Below, in pieces: positions 38,190 to 50,810 of a DNA stretch of 64,000 bases (position 1 is its first letter; each line of letters begins with the position of its first letter). The position numbers and the translations under genes are program-made. The notes beneath the pieces were generated by a model. It was not told the origin of the DNA and did no database searches. It saw nothing but the letters and a program-made list of their open reading frames with translations. The stretch lies in contig CM019692.1 of assembly GCA_009760885.1 (NCBI GenBank), forward strand, positions 57,898,964 through 57,962,963. Reading direction: 5' to 3'. The DNA is from Achatina immaculata. Taxonomy: Eukaryota; Mollusca; Gastropoda; Stylommatophora; Achatinidae.

Positions 38190-38480
38190 AATTTTACTTT
38201 AAAAGTAATTTTATAAATGTGATATATCTCAGTCTGTTGTGGCCTGTGCAGAGCCCTAAGGCTTTGACCCGTTCCTCTCTATAAAGTTTGCGATAGGAAT
38301 CATTCCTATGTAGCCTGAAGGTTCTCATTACCACTTGCAGAAACAAGTATTTGACTTTGGTCAGTGTTTTGGCCTTGTATGACATACATTTGTCCATTTA
38401 CAGTTCTCCACCCTTGCTTCACCAGTAAATCAGCCTCTTTGTTTCCACTAATACTACAGTGGAGTGGTATCTACTTTATG
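38190..38480 (-). mobile_element. LINE-R remnant
   Basis: Minus strand: SGNKEADLLVKQGWRT (RNase H end), then ERVKALGLCTGHNRLRYITF, matching the LINE-R layout in a diverged copy. Confidence 0.68.
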
Positions 38481-38636
38481 GCAATTATTGTGTAGAGTTG
38501 GGTCATGAGAGAGTCTCTTGCAGATCTCAACTTCTTCATTTCTCCCATTCTTGCATGATTATAAATCATTTTATGCAGAGCACTTGTAGTTGTGAATGGT
38601 TTTACTGAAAACAAATGTGATCATTAAACATTTTAC

Positions 38637-38850
38637 ACATTAAATGTCATGATAAGCTAGAGAAAACTGTCTTGGAAGGGTACATAATGGGAAAAAGAAA
38701 GAGGAAGACCAAGGCGAAGACGGCTGCAAGACATCGTTGATGATCTGCAAATGGATGTATCAGCAGCAGGCCATCTTGCTCACAACCGAGAGGCCTACAG
38801 GAGTGCTGTTAGGGAGGCAAAGTTCACCAAGGGACATGCAAATGAATGAA
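38637..38850 (+). mobile_element. LINE-A 3' end
   Basis: HDKLEKTVLEGYIMGKRKRG-type residues, LQMDVSAAGHLAHNREAYRS, FTKGHANE, tail AAATGAATGAA. TSD not found. Confidence 0.85.
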
Positions 38851-39153
38851 CATGTGGATTTAGCCATGTTTTAAGAAGCACGCATGATGATAAACAATGT
38901 TTCCTTTTCAAAAGACCAATTGAACAGTTATCAAATTGTCAGTGTCATGCTTGGTTCTCTTTCCTTTTCTAGTGCCAGAAAGAGCCAAGTACAGCTGGTT
39001 TGGCTAAGAATCTTCTAGCTGAAATCAAACCACCAAACACAGGAGTGAAAGACAAGCACAGTAACCACTTTGCTGTTCAGCGGCTTTTTTTTTTTCTGGA
39101 GACTTTTTAAAAAAAATTTCATTTATTCTTAACATGAGACATGGATAAACACT

Positions 39154-39399
39154 CGGGGATATACTGATATCCAAAGCACGTTGAGGTTTTATAGTGAGGA
39201 AGTCCAACTCTAGACTAAACTGGTTCAACAAAAACCACAGTGTCACGCGATGCCACTTCCGTGACCTACTGAGAGTATAGGTCCAGGCCCTACGATGCTC
39301 TGAGCCTCCATTCTAAATGAGACTATCGCAAGAACCACAGGAGAAACTCAGTAGGATCATGGGGTGATTTTGGTGGTAGAAACGAACGAAGAAGAAGAA
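39154..39399 (+). mobile_element. NAR retroposon, 5'-truncated
   Basis: Flanked by the 11-bp TSD GGATAAACACT (39143-39153 and 39400-39410). Matches the 3' end of the NAR copies (GGGATATACTGATATCCAAA...TTTTGGTGGTAGAAACGAACGAAGAAG). Confidence 0.92.
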
Positions 39400-39665
39400 G
39401 GATAAACACTTTGCCATGGTTACATGATTGAAAGTTCTATAAAAAAAACTATATTTAAACTACTTGTTTCTATAAAAGATTATATCCTTTTGCCAAAAAT
39501 CTGAAAGATTTATCGCATTACTTCCTTTTTTAATTAAAATTGTGAGTGTGGGTGTGTATGTGTGTGCATGCGCACGCATGCATGTATTCATTGACTGACA
39601 TATTAAAAGTCAATAAATATTGGATATGTAAAAGAAAATATTAATGTTCATAGTAAAATAAAAAT

Positions 39666-42600
39666 CCCCCGTGTGGTACCCGGGATCTGCAAAGAATAGG
39701 ACCACTGTACCCTACCACGCATGATCGTAAAAGGCGACTAAGGAGGGTTCAGCATAGAGCCAGCAACCCTATCTGGTAAAAAAAAACAAAAAACTATCAG
39801 ACTGCTACAGAAACGGAAGCAAGGGAAAAAACAAATGCAGGTGGAAGGAGAAATGCGTATCAGGAAACTGAGCCCATGAAGGTTGTGGATGAAAGCCAGC
39901 CACTGGAAGTCCCCAACCCGACTGCAGACCTCCTGGAACCTAAACACAAGATACAAATAGGCAGCTGGAATGTACGAACACTAAACCAGACTGGAAAACT
40001 AGCACAAACCATCAAGGAAATGCACAGATACAAACTAGACATACTAGGAATACAAGAAGCAAGATGGACAGGACAAGGCAGAAGGAAATTAACAACACAG
40101 CACACAGAAGATACAATAATATGGTCAGGTAAAGAAGATCTTCATGAAGGAGGAGTAGCATTGATTATAACAAAAGAAGCATCAAGAGCATTGCTGAAAT
40201 GGACCCCAATAAATGAGAGATTATTATATGCACGGTTCAACTCAAGATTCACGAAGTGTCTATTATAGCTTGTTATGCACCAACAGAAGCAGCTGAAGAG
40301 GAATTAAAAGAAGATTTTTACAACAGGCTCCAAGCAACAGTAGAAACAATACCCAAGCATGATATGCTACTCATCTTGGGCGACTTCAATGCAAAAGTAG
40401 GTGAAGGAAATGAAGATAGAAGAAGAATCATGGGAAGAGAAGGAATCGGAGAAATAAATGAAAATGGAGAAAGACTCTGCAGTTTCTGTGAAGAAAACAT
40501 GATGACCATCGGAGGGACAATTTTCCAACACAAAAACATCCATAAGGTGACTTGGAGGTCACCAGATAAAACCATAGAAAACCAAATCGATCACATACTA
40601 ATAAACAACAAGTGGAAACGGTCACTACAAGATGTGCGAGTAAGGAAAGGAGCAGATGTAGGAAGTGATCACAACCTTCTGGTAGCAAAAATAAAACTAA
40701 AATTAAGGAAAGCCAAAATCGGAGAACAGAGAAAGATACATTTTGATACAAGAAAACTGATAGACCAGCAAACAAGAAATGAATTCTCAATAGTACTTAA
40801 AAACCGCTTCAGTGTCCTACAAGACGAAGCAGAAATGTCCATATTAGAGTTCAATAAAACACTACAGGAAACAGCAAAATAGGTGCTGGGATATCGGAAA
40901 AGGAGAAAAGAGGAATGGACAAGTGAGACCACATGGGAAAAGATAGAGCAAAGAAAAGAAATCAAGAAAAAATTACTGAACACCAAATCACAACGGCTTA
41001 AAGAACGAGTTTTAAGTAATTATGCACAAAAAGACAAAGAAGTGGAGGAATCATGCCGTCAAGATAAACGTCAATATTATGACAACTTAGCAGAAACAGC
41101 AGAGAAAGCAGCATATACAAATGACATGAAAACCATATATAAAATCACAAAGCAGATGACAGGTAACTTCAACACAAGATGTGAAAGTGCAGTAAGAACA
41201 CAAAATGGACAACTGGTCAGTGGAGAAAGAGAAACAATTGAAAGATGGAGGGAACACTTTAACACCCTACTAAACAGAACACAAGCAGTACAAACAATAG
41301 ACATACCTGAAGCAAAAACGGAACTAAACATCAATACAGGACCAATAACAATAAATGAAGTAAAGGAGGCGATAAAGAAGCTAAAATCAGACAGGGCACC
41401 AGGTGAAGATGAAGTGACTGCTGAGATGTTGAAAGCAGAAGAAACAGAAACACCAAAACAACTTTGCCGGATATTACAGCAAATTTGGGATCTAGAAAAA
41501 GCCCCAGAGGAGTGGAAAACTGGGCTTATAGTAAAACTACCAAAGAAGGGTGACCTCAGAGATTGCGGGAACTGGAGAGGCATTACCCTACTGCCACTCA
41601 CCAGTAAAGTATTTTGCAGAATAATCATCAACAGAATTGTACCAATACTTGAGGAAAACTTCGGAAAGAGCAGGCAGGATTTAGGAAAGGACGATCATGC
41701 ATAGACCACATATTTGTATTTAGACGCATATTAGAACAGGCAAATGAGTGGCATAGCACAACATATGCATTGTTTATAGATTTTGAGAAAGCCTTTGACA
41801 GTGTCAACAGAGATGCACTGTGGAAAATTCTAAGATGGCATGGCCTCCCTCATAAGACAGTGAATGTAATCAAAGCCCTATACGAGGGTTTTCAGTGCAA
41901 AGTGATCTGTGGAGAACATACCTCCAGCAGCTTTAGGGTACAAACAGGAGTGAAACAGGGATGTGTACTATCACCAATATTATTTATCTTGGCAGTAGAC
42001 TGGTTAATGAAGGAGGCAACATCAGACAATGGACCCTTGACACAGTGCTGGAGGACCTTGACTTTGCGGACGACATTTCTCTATTATCAAGCAGTCACAA
42101 AGATATGCAAGATAAAATAAACAAGCTAACTCAGAATGCAAACATCACAGGACTAAAGATCAACGTAGGAAAGACAAAGTTAATGAAGCAAAATGTGAAC
42201 AACAGAAATGTACTCAGAGTAGATAACAAGTTAGTGGAGGAGGTCAACGAATTTGTATACCTTGGCAGCAGAGTAGTAGAAAATGGAGACAGCACAGAGG
42301 ACATCAACAGCAGACTTACTAGACCAAACCAGGCTTTTGCAATGCTGCAGACTATATGGAAATAAAAAAAACTAAGCATAAATATGAAAAATCATGATAT
42401 TTAAGAGTAATGTTCTAAGTGTACTACTCTATGGAAGTGAATGCTGGAAAATCACCAAAACCATAGAAAACAAGTTGAATTCTTTCCAAACTAAATGTTT
42501 ACGAAGAATTAGAAAAATATTTTGGCCAAACACCATAAGAAATAACATCTTATTAGCAGAAATGCAGATGAAACCACCGACAGCAATTATTGAGGAAAGA

Positions 42601-42840
42601 CGCTGGCGATGGTTGGGACATGTGCTCCGAATGACTGACAACTCACTACCAAAAATAGCACTAAGATGGACACCACAGGGGAACAGAAGTAAGGGTAGAC
42701 CAAAATAGACATGGAGAAGAACAGCAGAAAGGATGTTGAGCAATAGAGGGCTCACCTGGGCAAGAGCAGAAAAAAAAGGCGAAGGACAGGCATTTGTGGA
42801 AAACCCTTGTGGAAGCCCCATGTGCCCTGGGCACTTAAGG

Positions 42841-42894
<54 letters not shown>
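39666..42894 (+). mobile_element. LINE-C (CFDP2-like APE/RT LINE), full-length copy
   Basis: 3.2 kb flanked by the 11-bp TSD AAAATAAAAAT (39655-39665 and 42895-42905), starting CCCCGTGTGGTACCCGGG. ORF from 39876: APE-type endonuclease (IQIGSWNVRTLNQTGKLAQT; LGIQEARWTGQG; LGDFNAKVGEG; NQIDHILINN; GSDHNLLVAK), then RT (APGEDEVTAEM; RGITLLPLTSKV; FIDFEKAFDSVNRDALW; GVKQGCVLSPILFILAVDW; LDFADDISLL) and a C-terminal IEERRWRWLGHVLRMTDNS region. Frame breaks near 40253, 40880, 41662, 42050, 42363 and 42706 make it inactive. CFDP2-type endonucleases are usually placed with RTE-like LINEs. Confidence 0.92.
42846..42893. repeat. (GA)n microsatellite tail of LINE-C
   Basis: A pure GA run continuous with the LINE-C 3' end (TTCAGAGAGAG). 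The same tail type is at 33070-33087. Confidence 0.95.
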
Positions 42895-42905
42895 AAAATA
42901 AAAAT

Positions 42906-43215
42906 AGCAAGAAATTAGTTGAAAAAAAAGTAAATAAGTGAAATGAAAGTAAATAAATTTTTTTTTAACTCAATATATTAGTGAAATAAAAGTAAGAAAA
43001 AAACACATATGGATTAATATAAATAAAGTGTAAATAAATAATGGTATAAAAATAAAAATCATGTCAATAAGAAAGTGAAATAAAAGTAGAAAAAAATGCA
43101 GTAAATTAGTGGAATAAAAGTGGTAAAATACAATTAAATTAGCGAAGTAAAAGTAGAAAAATTATTAAGAAATTAATGAAATAAAAGTTTAAAATAATTA
43201 TTTGAAATTAAGTGC
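42906..43215. repeat. AT-rich degenerate tandem repeat
   Basis: TTAGTGAAATAAAAGTA(A/G)AAAA recurs six or more times at irregular 40-60 bp spacing (for example near 42980, 43065, 43108, 43140, 43175). Confidence 0.7.
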
Positions 43216-43819
43216 CAGTAAGAGTGAGGTAAAAAATATTGGTTAGATTAACCATTCCGTGGTATCCATGCTGAATATGCAGATATCAATATACATCTGA
43301 CTGGGGTAGTTTTGCTTTGCTTGTGCTTTTTTTAAAAACTAAATAATGTTGCAATTTTAGGTACAAAAAATCATATATTAAATTCTTTTTTCATCATTTT
43401 TTAAATGGGCTAAAGCTTATTATCATTATTATTGAAAGATTATGTGCAACAATTTGTGTGCTTCACCTTGGAATTTTTGATGTGAATAAAAAAAAAGTGA
43501 AAATACACATACATAAAAAATATATATGTATTGTAGAAGATTTACCTACATAGATATTTTTAAAAAAATGAGTATATATAATATTAACTGAACAGTTGTA
43601 GAATAACCAATGAGAGAAGCTATCCAACATCTACCTCAGACAGTTCACATATAAACCTGCTTTAGAAATATCTTTTAAGATTAAGATAGGCATAATTATA
43701 ATCAGCTGAACGACGCTGTGTTGCAAGGACCTGTCACTATGAACAAATTGATTGCTTCAGTGTTCAAGTTTAGCCCTCATTTCTTCAGTGACTAATACAG
43801 TGTCTACTGTCAGTCACCA

Positions 43820-43935
43820 TATATCATATATATTACATCCTTCCCGTGCTGTTAAACGTCATATAGGGCTCGCAAGGTAGTTTGCAAAGTTTTCCTGTTT
43901 TCAGCGAGCTTTTCAACCTCATCAAGGTAGTTTCA
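43820..43935 (-). mobile_element. RTE-B 3' end, diverged
   Basis: TACATCCTTCCCGTGCTGTTAAACGTCATATAGGGCTCGCAAGGTAGTTTGC matches the reverse complement of the RTE-B terminus (14105-14180). Confidence 0.75.
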
Positions 43936-44305
43936 CGAGGCTATATTTATATGGTCTTTCATAAATTCCTGGCTGACATAAAAATCCCTCATGCATGTTT
44001 TGGAAATAATTGTATAGTAACACCCAAAGTAATTCAGCTGTACCGAATTTTATAATCTCCTTCCATCTAGCTTTAGAACGTCTGGGTTGCTTTCCATTCT
44101 TACAAAGTGCCATAGACATCTACTGATGAACGTTGTGACGAGGACAGGAAGTTTACCGCATTCAATACACCAGAACTGTTACCTTGCCCTGCCATTTGGT
44201 GTTTATTTTGCAAAGGCAGCATATATGGAAAGTTTGCATGTTTTATTTCCTAGTGCCGTGAAACATATTCTCCATGTTTCAGACATATACATTTTTAGCG
44301 TGCAG
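43936..44305 (-). mobile_element. Unclassified LINE RT C-terminal fragment
   Basis: CTTTGCAAAATAAACACCAAATGGCAGGGCAAG (minus) parallels 62730-63010 (CTTTGCAGAATGTTGAACATCAAATGGCAAGGC), an RT C-terminal LNIKWQGK segment. Degraded. Confidence 0.55.
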
Positions 44306-44379
44306 GGCCTCATACATTATGGTGCCTTCGGTATCAGGCCATCTGTTAAGTCATTCGAGCGAGAGTTGCGCTGTACTGT

Positions 44380-44645
44380 AGTTCTTTGCATGTCGCCTCA
44401 CTTTGCCCCCCCCCCCCGCCCCACCCGGGGCCAGTACATCTGTCTTCAGCACGCATTTCTTTCTGGTTTGCTTCCGTGGCCCCCGTCCCCAACCGTCCTG
44501 CAAGGCAGCAGAGCTCGAGCTGTGCTTTGTCTGGCCACTACTCTCAGACCTGTCTGGGTTGGGTGACCCTGCCAGGAGCTGTTGCTCCTGCCAGCACAGC
44601 TATTCGAGTCATGGGGACGCATAAGCTCTCTCACCACGACAAGGT
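44380..44645 (+). repeat. GC-rich LINE-3'-like repeat
   Basis: GTCTGGGTTGGGTGACCCTGCCAGGAGCTGTTGCTCCTGCC...CATAAGCTCTCTCACCACGACAAGG looks like the 3' untranslated end of a LINE. It is notably GC-richer than its surroundings, with a poly-C run at 44406-44418. Confidence 0.45.
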
Positions 44646-45149
44646 AACAACTCACGAGCGTGTATGTATAGTCTTTCTTTTTACTACTAATTACAGTTGT
44701 CTTCATAATGAAAAAGGTTACATAGTACTTACTATCAAAGAGGCAAGCTGTGGAGCCTATTAAAATATATTGAATATGCAGAAAGAATATGCTGTACTTC
44801 CACTAAGCCAGAGCCAAGTGCACATGTTAAAAATAAAACATGCCGTATTACGGGCTGCAAATGAATACCCAGAAAAGCAAATCATTAAGAAAAAAAAAAT
44901 GTTCAAAGATTCAAAATTCAGACTCCAGCGTCACTGCATTCATGACAACCCCATGTATGCTCCGCCGCATGCGACAGAATCCATACTAGAGTTTGTTTTG
45001 CTAATAGTTCCCATCAAGTGTTGATTGTTTACGATGCGTTTCTGGCACACAGTTTGGATTTCCTGCCAGCACCTTAACTTGTCCTAGCTTCAACATCCTC
45101 TTCATAACACATTGTTCTTCCACTATCGCTCTTCATTTTTCCATCTTAT

Positions 45150-45760
45150 CTTATATCCTTCCCGTGCCGTTAAATGTCACATAGGGCTCGCAAAGTAGTT
45201 CGCCAATTTTTCCTGTCTTCGGTGAGTCTTTCAATCTCATCAAAGGATTTTGTGCCTGTTAATTTGGCCTCTCTTAACAATGTCCTCTACAGAGTTTCAC
45301 GCGATCTGCCTCTTTTTCTTCAGCTTCTGTGTTCCACTTGATAGCTTGTTTTGTGATTCTCTGATCATTTCTTCTCATCAAATGACCAACATATGTCCAT
45401 CTCCTTTTCCTGATCACCCACGAGACTGGTTGTTGTTCACTCATCTGTCTTATCTCTGCATTGTTCTTGAATTCGTTCCACTTGATGCCGAGTATTTTCC
45501 TTAGGCATTTGTTTTCAAAAGAGTCTAATTTCTTGTCTATTTCTTTAGTTGTTTTCCAGCTTTCGCATGCATAAATGAGGGTGGATATTACATTTGAATT
45601 GAATAGTCTTAACTTGGTTTTTGTGCTTATAACTTTTGAATTCCATATGTTCTCAAGATTCTTGAAGATTGATGCTGCTTTTGCAATTCTGATCCTAACT
45701 TTCTTTCTAATGTCACCATCCTGGTCTATGTAGCTGCCAAGGTATGCAAATTGATTGACT
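45150..45760 (-). mobile_element. RTE-B LINE, 5'-truncated
   Basis: Minus-strand frame FAYLGSYIDQDGDIRKKVRI, TLIYACESWKTTKEIDKKLD, IRKRRWTYVGHLMRRNDQRI, close to 13526-14200. Tail GGATATAAGATAAGAT at the left. Short deletions break the end of the frame. Confidence 0.88.
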
Positions 45761-45784
45761 TCTTTATTTCTCCATAGTCTTTCC

Positions 45785-45935
45785 AAAATCGTTTAGCAGT
45801 GCCACCTTCATCCATTCTCAGCTTGCCATTCATTTTAGCCTGTCTAGCAAGTTTATCACCCACTTCATTGCCTTTTTTAATACTCCCGCATACCTTGGAC
45901 AGTAAATCTACGTTAGGCTTTTCACATTTTTAATG
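45785..45935 (-). mobile_element. RNase H fragment of another LINE
   Basis: Minus strand reads KKGNEVGDKLARQAKMNGKL in one frame, the GNExADxLA motif of LINE RNase H domains. Sequence differs from LINE-R. Confidence 0.55.
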
Positions 45936-45951
45936 GCCTATAAAAGAGTAA

Positions 45952-48181
45952 AAATCACAAAACAGATGACAGGTAACTCCAGCACAAGATGTGAGAGTGC
46001 AACAAGGACACATAAGGGACAAATGGTCAGTGGAGAAAGAGAAACAATTGAAAGATGGAGGGAACACTTTAACACCCTACTAAACAGAACACAAGCAGTA
46101 CAAACAATAGACATACCTGAAGCAAAAACGGAACTAAACATCAATACAGGACCAATAGCAATAAGTGAAGTAAAGGAGGCAATAAAGAAGCTAAAATTAG
46201 ACAGGGCACCAGGTGAAGATGAAGTGACTGCTGAGATGTTGAAAGCAGAAGAAACAGAAACACCAAAGCAACTCTGCCAGATACTACATCAAATCTGGAA
46301 TCTAGAAAAAGCTCCAGAGGAGTGGAAAACTGGGCTTATAGTAAAACTACCAAAGAAGGGTGACCTCAGAGATTGCGGGAACTGGAGAGGCATTACCCTA
46401 CTGCCACTCACCAGTAAAGTATTTTGCATGAATAATCATCAACAGAATTGTACCAACACTTGAGGAAAACGTCGGAAAGAGCAGGCAGGATTTAGGAAAG
46501 GAAGATCATGCATAGACCACATATTTGTATTTAGACGCATATTAGAACAGGCAAATGAGTGGCATAGCACAACATATGCATTGTTTATAGATTTTGAGAA
46601 AGCCTTTGACAGTGTCAACAGAGATGCACTGTGGAAAATTCTAAGATGGCATGGCCTCCCTCATAAGACAGTGAATGTAATCAAAGCCCTATACGAGGGT
46701 TTTCAGTGCAAAGTGATCTGTGGAGAACATACCTCCAGCAGCTTTAGGGTACAAACATGAGTGAAACAGGGATGTGTACTATCACCAACATTATTTATCT
46801 TAGCAGTGGACTGGTTAATGAAGGAGACAACATCAGATAAACGCAGAGGATTACAATGGACCCTTGACACAGTGCTGGAGTACCTTGACTTTGCAGACGA
46901 CATTTGTTTACTATCAAGCAGCCACAAAGATATGCAAGATAAAATGAACAAGCTAACTCAGAATGCAAACAACATAGGACTAAAGATCAACGTAGGAAAG
47001 ACAAAGTTAATGAAGCAAAATGTGAACAACAGAAATGTACTCAGAGTAGATATCAAGTTAGTGGAGGAGGTCAATGAATTTGTATACCTTGGCAGTAGAG
47101 TAGTAGAAAATGGAGACAGCACAGAGGACATCAACAGCAGACTTACTAGAGCAAACCAGACTTTTGCTATGCTACAGACTATATGGAAATCTAAAAAACT
47201 AAGCGTGAAGACGAAAATCAGGATATTTAAGAGTAATGTTCTAAGTGTAATACAGAATCTGTGGAGAGGAGCAGACAGAACTACAAAAATAAGATTTTTA
47301 AGGGCATGCATCTTTCCCATCGCAACATATGCCCGTGAGACCTGGAAACTTAACAAAACAGCTGAGAAACACATAAATGCCTTTGAATGTAAATGCTATA
47401 GAAGAGTTCTCCAAATATCATGGACACAAAAAAGAACAAATATATCTATACTACAAGAGCTTAATATTGAAGAAGGCTGGCTAGTAAAGAGGATTAAAGA
47501 GAGAAAACTTAAATATTTTGCACATATTAAACGTCATGATAATTTAGAGAAGACCGTATTGGAAGGATACATAATGGGAAAAAGAAAAAGAGGAAGACCA
47601 AAACGAAGATGGCTGCAAGACATCGTTGACGATCTGCAAATGGATGCATCAGCAGCAGGCCATCTTGCTCACAACCGAGAGGCCCACAGGAGTGCTATTT
47701 GGGAGGCAAAGTTCCGCAAGGGACATGCAAATGAATGAATGAAATGTTCTAAGTGTACTACTCTATGGAAGTGAATGCTGGAAAATCACCAAAGCCATAG
47801 AAAACAAATTGAATTCTTTCCAGACTAAATGTTTACGAAGAATTAGAAAAATATTTTGGCCAAACACCATAAGAAATAACATCTTGTTGGCATAAATGCA
47901 GATGAAGCCACCGACAGCAATTATTGAGGAAAGACGCTGGCGATGGTTGGGACATGTGCTCCGAATGACTGACAACTCACTATCAAAAATAGCACTAAGA
48001 TGGACACCACAGGGGAACAGAAGTAAGGGTAGACCAAAAGAAACATGGAGAAGAACAACAGAAAGGATGTTGAGCAATAGAGGGCTCACCTGGGCAAGAG
48101 CAGAAAAAAAAGGCAAAGGACAGGCATTTGTGGAAAACCCTTGTGGAAGCCCCATGTGCCCTGGGCACTTAAGGTTCAGAG
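45952..48181 (+). mobile_element. LINE-C, 5'-truncated, interrupted by LINE-A
   Basis: Flanked by the 12-bp TSD ATAAAAGAGTAA (45940-45951 and 48182-48193). From 45952 nearly identical to 41140-42840 of the full-length copy (ITKQMTGN; APGEDEVTAEM; FEKAFDSVN; LDFADDICLL), except for the LINE-A insert at 47250-47742 and small indels. The (GA) tail is only AGAGA here. Confidence 0.93.
47250..47742 (+). mobile_element. LINE-A, 5'-truncated, nested in LINE-C
   Basis: Flanked by the 15-bp TSD AATGTTCTAAGTGTA (47235-47249 and 47743-47757). Open frame IQNLWRGADRTTKIRFLRAC, TYARETWKLNKTAEKHINAF, RIKERKLKYFAHIKRHDNLE, KRKRGRPKRRWLQDIVDDLQ, FRKGHANE*. The tail AATGAATGA is short. The best-preserved LINE-A C-terminus in the window, hence young. 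Confidence 0.96.
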
Positions 48182-48576
48182 ATAAAAGAGTAACCTATTT
48201 AACAAAACAAAACAAAAAATTATATGAACATTTCATTAAAAAATGAAAACTTGGGTCCAGTGTTACGCTAATAGGAAGCATAGCATTGGTAGATGACATT
48301 TTTATAAGTTCAAATGAAATAAAAGCTTTTTCTACATTGAAATTACATATTCATTGTCCTTGAACTAAAAGTGATCTATAACGCTTGGAGCTAATAACTC
48401 TTTCGTGCGGAGAAGGAAAATGTAGGTCAAGTGACCAACTGTTTCGTATTATACGAGGCAATCTTGTATTATAAGGATTTATCCCAGAATTCACATTACT
48501 TCGATCGATTACTTCTTTGATGGCCGCATTGTTTGGAAAAACCTTGATTTTAAAAAAAAAAATTAGATCTTAGTGG

Positions 48577-48835
48577 AAATGGGCGACTGAGTGGCGACGT
48601 GGTTAGTGCACTAGTCTCTTATAGCGAAGGTTGATGGTTTGAATCCGGCCAGAAGCGCCCCAGTCACTCAGCTGTAGAAACGGGTACCCGACTTCTGGTG
48701 TTGGGGAAGAAAATGCGACCAGGCATGATGCCGACCACATCACCCTCTAGTGTGTTGACATGTCAAGGAAAATATGGGCACTAATACCATATCTCTATGC
48801 ACCTCTAAGGTATGAGAGGGTAACATTTACCTCCC
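48577..48835 (+). mobile_element. tRNA-type SINE
   Basis: GGGCGACTGAGTGGCGACGTGGTTAGTGC (A box), GGTTTGAATCCGGCC (B box), body GCGACCAGGCATGATGCCGACCACATCACCCTCTAGTGTG. Same family as 36952-37211; ends before the poly-C run at 48833-48843. Confidence 0.85.
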
Positions 48836-49502
48836 CCCCCCCCCTGAACTTTAAGCTATTTTCAATTCCTACTCTAGCCTGGAGAAGACAGTAGATTTTG
48901 TCATGGCGGCAGGACTGAAGATATAGCATGAGCAACCAAATCTCGAACGTGGAAGAAGTTATTTTTGAAGAAAATTCACTTTTAGAAAAGTAGAATTAGT
49001 CTGATTGGATATTTGTAAGTAAAGTTATACTGTTTAAAAATTTGGGGTTTAAACATTTAACTTCATCAAACCCCACCACCGCTTGACTGACAGTCTTGTG
49101 TTTGAACCTGAGAAAGATGGTCAGGTAAATGCAGGATACGGGGAGGGGGGAGGGACCGAGACTAACTAGAGTGAAGTGAACCTCATAAAAAGAACTTCTT
49201 ACATCCTTCCCTCTCCGTCAAACGTCACATAGGGTCCGCATGGTAGTTTGTCAAGTTTTCTCATTTTCGTGAGCTTTTCAGCCTCATCAAGGGATTTTAT
49301 GCCTACTGATTTGGCCTCTCTATCCTCTTTAGAGTTTCACGTAGTCGACTTCTTTTTCTTCGGCATGTTGTGTTTCACTTGATAGCTTGTTTTGAGATTC
49401 TCCGACTGTTTCTTCTCATCACGTGACCGTTCTTTGTCAACCTCCTTTTTCTGATGAGACAGTTTGTTGTTCACTGATCTGCCTTATCTCTGCATTGTTT
49501 CT

Positions 49503-50810
49503 TCTTCTTCTTCTTCTTCGTTCACTTCTACCACCAAAAACCGCACTGTGAACATACTGAATTCACGCATGTGGTCCTCGTTAGGTCCCGTGGTCCCCTG
49601 TGTGGTCCAAAATAGACCACACGAGTTCCACGAAAGGACCACAAGGGGTTCAGAGTATCACAATGCTTTAGCCTGTATTCTTGGTGGGTCTCGGAAGCGG
49701 GATTGCGTGACACCGTGGTTTTCATTGCACCAGTTTGGTCTAGGGTTGGACTTTCTCACCGGAAGACCTCGACGTGTTTGGAATATCAGTGCATCCCCGC
49801 TGGGTGAGAGGCGTTAGCCCACCCAGGCCAGAGTTGGACTTTCTCACCGGAAAACCTCGACGTGTTTTGAGATACCCGTGTATCACCGCCGGGTGAGAGG
49901 TGGTTGCCCATCCAGTCCAGGGTTAGACTTTCTCACCGGAAAACCTCAGCGTGATTAGGATACGTAGACATCCCCGCCGGGTGAGAGGTGGTTGCCTATC
50001 TAGACTTCCCTGGTCCAGTGTCTCCGACTTCAGCATTTTGCGGTCGTGGCCGCTACCCTTCCTAGTTGTGACCAGGATGGAGCTTTTGTCCGGGAGGACG
50101 AATCCTCGCCACTAGTGACTTCTACCCCTGGGTTGAGCCGGTTTAGGCATTTCCCAGTATGGGCGTGTTTGGGACGGGACCGACCTCTAGGGCAGAGGTA
50201 CTGTGACATTCATAGCCTTCAAGATTCACCCCTGGTATGAGCCGGTTTAGGCAAAATTAACCAGTATGGGTGTTTATCAGGCGTTACCGACCTCTAGAGC
50301 GGAGGTGGCATGACATGTCTAGCCATCGAGTTCCACCCCTGGTGTGTGCCGGTTTAGGCATATTTCACCAGTGTAGGTGTATTTCGGACGTAGGCGGCCT
50401 CTAGAGCAGAGGTGCCGTGGTATAGCTCTCGTAGCGATACTACTGGACATACCGGTTAAACTTCACTTTCCACCACCTTTTCCCATCGGCGCCGCACAGC
50501 AACCTTTATTTCCGCATTTACTTCCTTAACCGGGAGGAGCTTCACTCCGCGCGCGGCATTTGAAAAGTCAAGCCAGCAGTGACTTAACCTCTGGGACAAG
50601 CCAGTTCATGCATTTCACCCGATATGACTGCACTCAGGACGTGGCCGACCTCCAGACCAGAGGTGCCGTGATTTGACTGTTTGCTTCGCTTTATTCTTTC
50701 AACCACCTTTTCCGCAGTGATGCTGCGCGGCAACCTCATTTGCAAATTTCTTCATTGGCCGGGAAGAGCACCGCTCCACACACGGCAGCTGAAGATCTCG
50801 CCAACAGCGG
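49503..50810 (-). mobile_element. NAR non-coding retroposon, full-length copy 2
   Basis: 1,308 bp flanked by the 12-bp TSD TGCATTGTTTCT (49491-49502 and 50811-50822), inserted in the RTE-B copy. Same 5' end as copy 1. Internal units GTTGGACTTTCTCACCGGAA...GGGTGAGAGG near 49744, 49831, 49922, and CGACCTCTAGAGC(A/G)GAGG units near 50180, 50290, 50397. No open frame longer than about 120 codons, and none conserved between copies. Confidence 0.92.

Noticed and set aside
42429..42896. Minus-strand open frames with Ser-Leu repeats opposite LINE-C
   Set aside because: Shadows of the LINE-C coding strand and of its GA tail; no motif of their own.
46761..47738. 325-codon open frame as a host gene
   Set aside because: It is a chimera of LINE-C and nested LINE-A, as the 15-bp TSD shows.
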